A stretch of 64,000 nt of DNA from Brucella sp. BE17. Its GTDB lineage: Bacteria > Pseudomonadota > Alphaproteobacteria > Rhizobiales > Rhizobiaceae. The notes under the pieces are model-generated. The model ran no database searches. It worked only from the letters and a program-made list of their open reading frames with translations, and was not told the DNA's origin. This document shows positions 54,340-61,813 of the stretch, one piece after another. The stretch is from assembly GCF_039545455.1 (NCBI RefSeq), contig NZ_CP154468.1, positions 1,432,501 to 1,496,500 of the forward strand, written 5' to 3'. The number at the start of each line of letters is the position of its first letter. The stretch's first letter is position 1. A program made the translations under genes and the position numbers.

Positions 54340-55837
54340 GTGGACTTATATTTGAAGGTTCGACTTGCTTGTTCTGAAGGGATGACCCGTCGGCAAGCAG
54401 CGAAGCATTTCAACCTTTCCCGCTCGACGGTTGATAAGATGATTTCCTATTCGGTTCCGCCAGGTTATCGTCGCAAAGCTGTGATCCGTCGTCCGAAGCT
54501 TGATGCCTTTACAGCGACGATTGATCACTGGCTTGATGAGGACGTGAAGGTTCCGCGCAAACAGCGCCATACGGCCAAACGTGTGTTCGAGCGTCTTCGC
54601 GCGGAATGCGGTTTCACCGGCGGCTACACGATTATCAAGGACTATATCCGCGAACGCGAGCAGCGCCGACAGGAGGTGTTTGTGCCTTTGCCGCATGAGC
54701 CCTGCCATGCGCAAGCAGATTTCGGTGAGGCGATGGTGGAGATTGGTGGTGTTGAACAGAAGGCGCATTTCTTCGTGCTGGATTTACCACATAGCGACAG
54801 CGGCTACGTGCGGGCCTATCCGGCGGCCGTGGCGGAGGCTTGGGTCGATGGCCACATTCACGCCTTTGCTTTTTTCGGAGCTGTACCGCAGTCAATTGTC
54901 TATGACAATGATCGTTGCCTGGTATCGAAGATATTGCCCGATGGCACGCGTCAGCGCGCGACGCTGTTCAGCGGCTTCCTGTCCCATTACTTAATCCGGG
55001 ATCGTTATGCGCGTCCGGGGAAAGGCAACGAAAAGGGGAACGTTGAGGGCCTTGTGGGTTATGCACGGCGGAACTTCATGGTTCCCATTCCGCAGTTTGC
55101 GACATGGGCTGCGTTCAACATCTGGCTGGAAGAGCAATGCCGCAAGCGTCAACAAGACAGGCTGCGCGGTGAGAATGAGACTATCGGTGAGCGACTGCAA
55201 CGGGATCTGGCTGCCATGCGTCCATTGCCGGCTTCGCCATTCGACACCTGTGATCAGGCCAGCGGCACAGTAACGGCTCAAGCTCTGGTTCGCTACAAGA
55301 CGAACGACTATTCCGTACCGGTTGCCTACGGCCACAGGCAGGTCTGGATACGGGGCTATGTCGATGAGGTGGTGATCAGCTGCGGCGGTGAGACTATCGC
55401 GCGCCATGTGCGCAATTGGGGGCGGGAAGATGTCGTTTTTGATCCGCTACATTACCTGCCGCTGATTGAGAAGAAGATCAATGCGCTGGATCAGGCAGCT
55501 CCTCTTCAAGGATGGGCTCTGCCCGAAGAGTTCGCTACGTTGCGTCGGTTGATGGAAGGCCGCATGGCAAAGCATGGGAAACGGGAATATGTGCAGATAT
55601 TGCGCCTGCTGGAAAGTTTCGATCTCGCCGACCTGCATGCAGCGGTGAAGCAGGCCCTGCAGCTTGGAGCCAATAGGCTTCGACGCTGTCAAACATCTTG
55701 TCCTGTGTCGGGTGGAGCGTCGGCCGCCACGGCTTGATCTGTCGATCTATCCTTACCTACCCAAAGCAACGGTCGAGAAGACGTCGGCGAAAGCCTACAT
55801 GCGCCTCTTGTCGTCGGATGCAGGAGAAGCGGCATGA
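54340..55837 (+). pseudogene. istA: IS21 transposase IstA, frameshifted near 55675
   Basis: Helix-turn-helix EGMTRRQAAKHFNLSRSTVD, then the DDE core with HAQADFGEAMVEIGG (first Asp), GAVPQSIVYDND (second Asp) and KGNEKGNVEGLVGYARRNFM (Glu). One extra A in GCCAATAGG (about 55673-55680) shifts the frame and gives an early stop at 55737. In the corrected frame the sequence continues AIGFDAVKHLVLCRVERRPP and LDLSIYPYLPKATVEKTSAK to TGA 55837. The DDE domain itself is intact. Confidence 0.8.
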
Positions 55838-56593
55838 ACATTGAAGCACCAGAGATCCTGCTGTCCCATTATCTCAAGACCTTGAAGCTGCCGACCTTCC
55901 AGCGCGAGTACCAGAAGCTGGCCAGATTATGCGCCCCCCGAAGGGGTCGATCATGTCGGATATCTCAGTCGTCTTGCTGAACGCGAGATGATCGAGCGGG
56001 AGCGCCGCAAAGTCGAACGCCGCATCAGGGCAGCACGGTTCCCAACAGTCAAAAGTCTCGACAGCTTTGACTTCTCAGCCATCCCGAAGCTCAATAAGAT
56101 CCAGGTACTGGAACTGGCACGCTGCGAATGGATCGAACGGCGTGAGAACGTCATCGCGCTTGGTCCCAGTGGCACGGGCAAAACTCATGTGGCGCTTGGG
56201 CTTGGTTTGGCCGCATGCCAAAAGGGCCTATCCGTCGGTTTCAACACGGCAGCTGCCCTGGTCAGCGAGATGATGGAAGCGCGTGATAAACGGCGACTGT
56301 TGCGGTTCCAGAAGCAGATGGCGGCCTATAGGTTGCTGATCATTGCCGAACTGGGCTTCGTGCCGTTGTCAAAGACTGGAGCGGAATTGCTGTTCGAGCT
56401 GATCTCGCAACGCTATGAGCGAGGCGCAACTCTCATCACCAGCAATCTGCCATTTGACGAATGGACGGAAACACTCGGATCCGAGCGGTTGACCGCTACA
56501 CAACTGGATCGCATCACCCACCACGTCAACATTCTTGAAATGAACGGCGACAGCTATCGCCTCGCTCAAAGCCGAGCCAAAAAGCACCGCTAA
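55834..56593 (+). pseudogene. istB: IS21 helper ATPase IstB, frameshifted and Walker-B altered
   Basis: From ATG 55834 it reads MNIEAPEILLSHYLKTLKLP; the frame breaks near 55925. It then continues HVGYLSRLAEREMIERERRK, VIALGPSGTGKTHVALGLGL (Walker A) and LGFVPLSKTGAELLFELISQ to 56593. Walker B should read LLIxDELGF, but here it is LLIIAELGF, losing the Mg2+-binding Asp. Either lesion alone would disable the helper ATPase. Confidence 0.8.
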
Positions 56594-56693
56594 AACACAC
56601 ACAAAATTATCGCCGCCGCAATCGGCTAACTCTGGTCGGGCTACGCCCTTCCGACGTTCCCCGATTGCGGCGTAAACTGGCCTAATGACCTTG

Positions 56694-57172
56694 CCCCGTT
56701 GAAATAATTCATTTTGAAGTAAGCTCTGGCTCATTGAGAGGCCCAGAGAATGAAGCGCAACCGTTTTACAGACGAACAGATCATCGGCATTCTGAAGAAG
56801 CACGAGACGGGCACGCCTGTCGCGGAGCTTTGTCGCAAGCACGGCGTCAGCGATGCCAGTATCTATAAATGGAAAGCCAAGTTCGGCGGCATGGACGTGT
56901 CCGAGGCAAAGCGGTTGAAGACGCTGGAAGACGAAAACACGAAGCTGAAACGGCTCCTGGCCGATGCGATGCTCGACAACGCCGCTTTGAAAGACCTTTT
57001 GGGAAAGAAGTGGTGACGCCCGCAGCAAGGCGTAAAGCTGTCGCTCATGTGATGGATTACCACCAGATGAGCGAACGGCGGGCGTGTAAAGCCATGGGCT
57101 TTTGCCGTATGACGATCCGTTACGAAACCAGGCGCAGCGATGACCATGACCTTCGCGAGCGGATGCGGTGCT
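56694..57172 (+). mobile_element. IS3-family element, 3' truncated
   Basis: Contains an intact OrfA and only the first ~50 codons of OrfB (GTG 57013: TPAARRKAVAHVMDYHQMSE, RRACKAMGFCRMTIRYETRR). OrfB similarity stops near 57172 before any DDE residue, where unrelated IS21-like end sequence begins. Confidence 0.75.
56750..57016 (+). CDS. IS3-family transposase OrfA
   Basis: An 88-residue protein with the complete OrfA pattern: KRNRFTDEQIIGILKKHETG, CRKHGVSDASIYKWKAKFGG (helix-turn-helix) and a leucine-zipper end EDENTKLKRLLADAMLDNAA. Without OrfB it cannot transpose, though it could act in trans on related copies. Confidence 0.85.
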   Translation: MKRNRFTDEQIIGILKKHETGTPVAELCRKHGVSDASIYKWKAKFGGMDVSEAKRLKTLEDENTKLKRLLADAMLDNAALKDLLGKKW

Positions 57173-57330
57173 GCGCAGCCGGAACGACTCCGCACCCCAA
57201 CCCGCCGCTACCGCCCCAAATACAGCAACCCAAAACCGCTGGAGCAAACTCAAAACTGAATAAAACTTGGGGGCAACGTCACTAATTTTACGCCGCCATT
57301 TGGCCTGTTTTTAGTCCGCCGTTGACAGGA
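57173..57330 (+). mobile_element. Terminal fragment of a second IS21-like element
   Basis: One frame reads SRNDSAPQPAATAPNTATQN then RWSKLKTE and stops at 57262, resembling an IstB tail. AT-rich end sequence with CACTAATTTTACGCCGCC (57280-57297) follows. That end is close to the inverse of 54224-54245. Low-confidence assignment from pattern only. Confidence 0.35.
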
Positions 57331-57437
57331 GCCCCATGTTTCTTATCCGGACACATCAGGGACTATCATTAAGGTCAAAACGTCATTGAAGGGGCTTGAT
57401 CAGGCTCTGGCAGTGATCAACTGAACGGTAATCACAA

Positions 57438-58097
57438 ATGATTCGCAAATCCATATATGACAGGATCATGTCCCGTGAGGGGCATGAAGAAATGACGCCT
57501 GAATCAGAAGAAGAGAAGAAGAAATTGAAGCGAATGAAATCTGCTATTCTGTTTTCAGGAGCGCTTGTCCTTTTGGCAATTGCCGGGTTCTCCATATGGC
57601 AGTTGCCAATGATGCAAAGAGCTTTCTCATATTCTGTAAGTGCTCAGAAAGCATCTGATCCATCTCTTGAGCCAACGCTTTTTCTGGAACACACCAAACA
57701 GGCGGGGCTGACGAAATGTTCGAATGTTTATCCTGTTTTGGGCCGAATCCTTACCAACAGTGCACACTAACAGGTTGCAAGCGAGTGGCGTCTTACTCAA
57801 CCGAACGAGCATTCAATTCAAGGTCTGGTAGGACTGCGCTATGAAACTCAGGATTTTACTGCTGATGCCGGAGGCGTTGTATTCGCTGTTCCTCAAGAAG
57901 AAACGTGCGAAGGTGCAATGGCACGGGTTGTCCCCATACAGCAATCCTGTTCGAGCACTCCTGATACATTGATCAAAGGCGCGGACTTGTCGGCAAACCT
58001 TGGCAATGTATCCTCGTTCACGCTTGCCAACAATGGTGGTCAGGTATTACTAGTGCCAGCCTCTAATGACAGTTGCGTTATTGTTTTCATTATATAG
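57438..58097 (+). pseudogene. Unrecognised single-span membrane protein with one in-frame stop
   Basis: A 219-codon frame is open from ATG 57438 to TAG 58097 except for one TAA at 57768-57770. The first part has a charged N-terminus (ESEEEKKKLKRMKSA), one membrane helix (ILFSGALVLLAIAGFSIWQL) and an exported tail. The part after the stop reads coherently: VASEWRLTQPNEHSIQGLVG, FTADAGGVVFAVPQEETCEG and NNGGQVLLVPASNDSCVIVF. I do not recognise the family. A single point mutation or sequencing error is likely; the second part has no obvious own start. Confidence 0.6.
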
Positions 58098-58181
58098 GCT
58101 AGAGGATAACGATGATAGCACGGACGTAGACAGTGATCTTGAAGACATGACAGCAGAAGGGGATGGCGACGTATTTGAGAC

Positions 58182-58523
58182 GGCTCTGTCGCAAATTTTC
58201 GTTTGAGGTAGAGTCGGCCTTAACTGTGGACGTCTTTATGCTGCAAGTTCAGCAAAGATCTTGAATGGCGAGCGATTGTTATTGGCGAACTGGTTCTTGC
58301 GGATCATATGGGTGGCCTCAACGCCAGCAATAGTGGCCGCCGCCGAATGAAATGCCTTGAAGCCCATCATTGGTCTTGTGAGACGTTTTATAAAGCGGTG
58401 ATCCTGTTCAAGGATATTGTTGAGATATTTGATCTGCCGGATTTCAATGATCCTGCCCGTTCCGATGAATTTCAGGATCGTATTGACAGATTGCAAACCA
58501 GCCAGATTAGGATGCGGACTCAT
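58182..58523 (-). mobile_element. IS6-family element, 5' truncated (copy 1)
   Basis: The terminal repeat GGCTCTGTCGCAAATTTTC lies at 58182-58200, and transposase C-terminal coding runs leftward to 58236: NLAGLQSVNTILKFIGTGRI, IKYLNNILEQDHRFIKRLTR and GFKAFHSAAATIAGVEATHM. The 5' two-thirds is missing; similarity stops near 58508, where the IS5 relic begins. DDE glutamate (EQDHR) is present, the Asp residues are absent. Confidence 0.8.
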
Positions 58524-58529
58524 TATCTG

Positions 58530-59240
58530 AGGCGATCCATATCCTCATGGCAGCAAGTTGAGAGCGGCGAGATTGCGCTGACGATAAACCCAACGGCTGA
58601 AGCTGAAAGTCTTTTTACGATTGGTCTTCGCGGGGATGTTCGCCCAGCATTTGCGTTGATTGGCGAGGTTACGAATAGCATGGGTGTCATATGCCTTGTC
58701 GGCAAGGATCGTTGCTCCGGGCTGAACGTCACTCAGCAGCTTTTCAGCCATGGGGGCATCAGCAGCCTGACCTGCGGTTAATTCCAGGCGAACCGGCAAG
58801 CCATCAGCATCGACAAGTGCATGGATTTTGGTTGTCAGGCCGCCACACGAGCGTCCCATGCAAGGATCTGCAGATCACCCTTTTTAGCGTTGGCACCGTG
58901 GTGGTGAACGCGGATACAGGATGAATCGATCATCACGATATCGCCGTCGTAACGCTTTGAAACGGCGTCTAGAAGGTGATCCCAGATACTTGCTTTGCAC
59001 AAGCGGGAGAACCGATTGTAGAGCGTCGTGCGCGGTCCATAACGTTCCGGCACGTCGCGCCAGGACGATCCCGTTCTGAAGCGCCACAGGATGCCATTGA
59101 TCACTCGGCGGTCGTCGACACGTTCAATCCCACGGGTATTGGTCGGCAGAAGTGGTGCGATGACGCCCCATTCTTCGTCGCTCAATTCATGACGGCGCAT
59201 GACAATCTCCTTTCACGGAGATTGAATCACATACCTTCAA
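58530..59240 (-). mobile_element. IS5-family (IS427-like) element, 3' truncated
   Basis: Two overlapping leftward frames. The first (59200-58835) begins MRRHELSDEEWGVIAPLLPT and carries WRDVPERYGPRTTLYNRF and GDIVMIDSSCIRVHHHG (first Asp). The second (58859-58545) reads SCGGLTTKIHALVDADGLPV and ATILADKAYDTHAIRNL (second Asp), and breaks off at VYRQRN before the catalytic Glu. The frame change near AAAAAGGG is usual for this group. A terminal-repeat candidate lies at 59218-59240. Confidence 0.8.
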
Positions 59241-59257
59241 AAAGGTGAACCAAGTTT

Positions 59258-59688
59258 ATGGGAACACTGCCTAGCTCCGCTCTTTCCGATGACAACCCTC
59301 TCGGGAACGCCGTTGGCTGCGATGGTGTTCCGGACAAGGTCGTCATGGATAAAAGCGGGGCGAACCTGGCCGGTGCACAGGCTGTGAACATGATCCTGAA
59401 AATCACTGGTGCCGGAAGAATGTTTGAAATCCTTCAGGTCAAGTATCTGAACAACATTCTTGAGCAAGACCATCGGTCCATCAAGAAGATCACCAAGCCA
59501 ATGATGGGCTTCAAAGCGTTTCACTCCGCCTCAGCCGCCATTGCAGGCATCGAAGTAGCTAACATGATCCGTAAGAACCAATTCGTCAACGACAACTGTT
59601 CGCCATTCCAGCTCTTTGCGGAGCTCGCACAATAATGGTGTCCAATGATAAGGCACACTTCACCAGCCCAGAATTTTGCGACAAAGCC
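59258..59688 (+). mobile_element. IS6-family element, 5' truncated (copy 2, inverted relative to copy 1)
   Basis: Transposase C-terminal coding runs to the stop at 59635: VPDKVVMDKSGANLAGAQAV, VKYLNNILEQDHRSIKKITK and AAIAGIEVANMIRKNQFVND. The right terminal repeat GAATTTTGCGACAAAGCC (59671-59688) is the inverse of the repeat at 58182-58200 with a few changes. Protein differences from copy 1 are frequent, so these are two related elements rather than one duplicated in place. Confidence 0.8.
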
Positions 59689-59848
59689 GGTTTATCTCCA
59701 CGCTTACAAGACCGTATCCGAAGCGCGTGCTGGCATCAGCTGGTATCTGAACTTGTACAACAGCCGACGCCCATATTCATCCCTTGACCAGCAGACACCG
59801 GATCAGGCTTACTTCAATGCGCTGACACCAATGATAATGGCAGCATAA
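59689..59848 (+). mobile_element. IS3-family OrfB C-terminal fragment
   Basis: From exactly the base after the IS6 terminal repeat the sequence reads VYLHAYKTVSEARAGISWYL, YNSRRPYSSLDQQTPDQAYF and ends MIMAA at TAA 59848. This is the last ~50 residues of an IS3-type OrfB. An apparent start upstream (59645) lies inside IS6 and is an artefact of the junction. Confidence 0.75.
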
Positions 59849-60035
59849 TCGGTTAGAAATCCACTTCACGAAACACCAGAAACTGTTCAGAAAAACCCAG
59901 CCACCTCAAAAATTAGCTGTTGCAATGAAATCTGTTTCATAACATGAGTAAGACAGTCAGGTAAAATGGTGCTGTTGCTAGTTGAACACCACAATTGGAT
60001 TGAGGCATCATAGATAACTTTTTTGAGTTTAGTAG

Positions 60036-60566
60036 ATGACCACGAGGAACGTGCAATCTGAGGCCTACAACGATCTGATGACAATTTATCTTTGTCACTG
60101 GAGAGGATTAGGGCATATTCTGAAAAAGCGGATTGGTTCGCATGAGCTTGCAGAAGACGCTTTACAAGAAACCTGGATTCGTCTCCAGACAAGTAAAACA
60201 GACATCGCAGTCATACGCGATAAGCAAGCGTTCATCCTTCGTGTGGCCAGCAATATAGCCACAGATCTTATCCGCAAGGAGCAACGCCATTCATCTCGGT
60301 GCATCAGTGATGAAGCGGTGCTTGCCGCTGTTGCTGATGCTTATCCTTCTCCGGAGGCGGTTATCGTTGATCGTGACCATCTTCGCCATCTCGTCAGTGT
60401 TCTCGCCAAACTGCCTGTCAATCCGCGTGAAGCCCTTTTATTCAACCGGTGTGACGGCCTGACCCATGCTGAGATTGCTGAGCGTCTGAATGTTTCGGTA
60501 AGTACAGTGGCTTATTATCTGGCTCAGGCGCTTCGGCATTGCAGAGATCACTTTCAGCCTTTTTAA
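60036..60566 (+). CDS. FecI-type ECF sigma factor
   Basis: A 176-residue extracytoplasmic-function sigma factor. Region 2 includes ELAEDALQETWIRLQTSKTD and DKQAFILRVASNIATDLIRK; region 4 includes LAKLPVNPREALLFNRCDGL and HAEIAERLNVSVSTVAYYLA (helix-turn-helix). It should direct RNA polymerase to the receptor gene downstream when the surface receptor is occupied. It stands first in a fecI-fecR-receptor order, directly after the IS scar. ATG 60036 has a weak ribosome site; a later ATG at 60078 is possible. Confidence 0.9.
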   Translation: MTTRNVQSEAYNDLMTIYLCHWRGLGHILKKRIGSHELAEDALQETWIRLQTSKTDIAVIRDKQAFILRVASNIATDLIRKEQRHSSRCISDEAVLAAVADAYPSPEAVIVDRDHLRHLVSVLAKLPVNPREALLFNRCDGLTHAEIAERLNVSVSTVAYYLAQALRHCRDHFQPF

Positions 60567-60680
60567 TTTTTAATTCCGGCTATAAGTCGTTCCTCGCCAT
60601 TTGGTGTTGTAATTTGAATACTGAAGTCGCGGTTCGGTGCGAGTAGAGGCTCAGCGAAAATGATGAGGTAATGACGGGAA

Positions 60681-61628
60681 ATGAGGTCTGAGAACACCGA
60701 GCATACAGACAAAATTGCCCTCAGTGATGAGGCGATCGGCTGGCTGGTAAAGCTTCATTCCGGCGTGGCTACTCCAGTAGATCACGATGCTTTTGCCGAC
60801 TGGCGAACATTAAGTGATCAGCATGAAGCCGCGGCAAGAGATGCTGAAGCCGTCTGGAGCGGTATCGGTGTTGCAGGTCCGCAGTTCAGACGAAAAAACC
60901 GCGAGCTTACAGTTACACGCCGAGCAGCGTTGTGTGGCGGCATATTCTTGCTTGCGGGTGTTGTGTTGCAGCGAACCGGTTTTATCGGGCCACAGCTTTT
61001 TGCGGACTATGTTACTGGTATTGGCGAACAGCGTACAATCGCGCTTGCCGATGGTTCCTCTGTTTCTTTGAATGCAGATACAGCACTTTCGGTTGACATG
61101 CGTCCTGAAAAGCGGTCGCTGCAATTGTTCTATGGGCAGGCAACTTTTGATGTTGCACCGGATCGCGCGCGTCCTTTTGTTGTCAGCGCGGCGGCGGGGA
61201 AGATCGAAGCTATCGGAACGTCATTTGATATCGATATCCGCACCGAGAATGTCGCCGTTACGGTTCTGTCTGGGTTGGTCGAGGTCTCAACCGATGCAGA
61301 TCCTATCACAGCTGTAGAAGTGAGTGGGAATGAGCGCGTCTTATACGATCGTGCTGGAAGCGCTTTTTCGCCAGAGGTTGTGGACGCTGATATTGAAACC
61401 TCGTGGCGGCGCGGGCGTCTTATCTTTAACCAGCGGAAGCTCGGCGATGTCATCTCAGAGCTTGAGCGATATCGCCGGGGTAAAATCGTTATTGCGAATA
61501 ATGAGCTTCGCGCCCTGAATGTCACGGGCGCTTTCGATCTCACCGCTCCAGAGACCATATTGGACACACTGGCAAGTACGCTTCCAATACGCATCACTCA
61601 TCTGCCTCTAGTGACAATAATCCGGTAA
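60681..61628 (+). CDS. FecR-type anti-sigma / sigma regulator
   Basis: A 315-residue inner-membrane protein. The cytoplasmic N-terminal DUF4880-type domain (IALSDEAIGWLVKLHSGVAT, FADWRTLSDQHEAAARDAEA) contacts FecI. One membrane helix lies at about residues 88-105 (LCGGIFLLAGVVLQRTGFIG), and the periplasmic FecR domain starts GEQRTIALADGSSVSLNADT. The C-terminal STN-like end meets the receptor's signalling domain. ATG 60681 follows GACGGGAA. It relays occupancy of the TonB receptor to the sigma factor. Confidence 0.9.
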   Translation: MRSENTEHTDKIALSDEAIGWLVKLHSGVATPVDHDAFADWRTLSDQHEAAARDAEAVWSGIGVAGPQFRRKNRELTVTRRAALCGGIFLLAGVVLQRTGFIGPQLFADYVTGIGEQRTIALADGSSVSLNADTALSVDMRPEKRSLQLFYGQATFDVAPDRARPFVVSAAAGKIEAIGTSFDIDIRTENVAVTVLSGLVEVSTDADPITAVEVSGNERVLYDRAGSAFSPEVVDADIETSWRRGRLIFNQRKLGDVISELERYRRGKIVIANNELRALNVTGAFDLTAPETILDTLASTLPIRITHLPLVTIIR

Positions 61629-61813
61629 TGGTTAGGGCTGGATGAAAATAATATCATTATAAATCAATTGATTGGTATTAATTTTATTATTTATTGAATT
61701 TTATCCTATAAAGTTTTGCTTCTCATTTCGTCTCTCCTACAGAGGGCCAGCCAAACAACGCTAATTCTGCGAGCCACGCCCAAATATTTCTTATGCTGGA
61801 CGGAGCAGGTACT
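61629..61813 (+). promoter_or_regulatory. AT-rich leader of the receptor gene
   Basis: A strongly AT-rich stretch (about 61636-61730) separates fecR from the receptor gene. It is the place where a FecI-dependent and iron-controlled promoter would be expected. I see no clear Fur or Irr box and do not claim one. Confidence 0.3.

Larger units (their letters stand above)
54231..56593 (+). mobile_element. IS21-family element with damaged istA and istB
   Basis: istA and istB lie in the standard order with an ATGA overlap at 55834-55837. The left end probably begins near GCAAAATTAGTCCACG (54230-54245). The right end is unclear because another element begins near 56694. Two frameshifts and an altered Walker B make it inactive. 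Confidence 0.75.

Noticed and set aside
49905-57371. Shared 11-mer CTATCATTAAG near 49905 and 57361
   Set aside because: Too short and without matching flanks; consistent with chance.
59645-59848. Apparent 67-residue protein with a good start
   Set aside because: Its first ~15 codons are the terminal repeat and flank of IS6; only the part from 59689 is IS3 OrfB, so it is a junction artefact.
61629-61813. Fur or Irr box ahead of the TonB receptor
   Set aside because: The region is AT-rich enough to give spurious matches; no convincing palindrome was seen.
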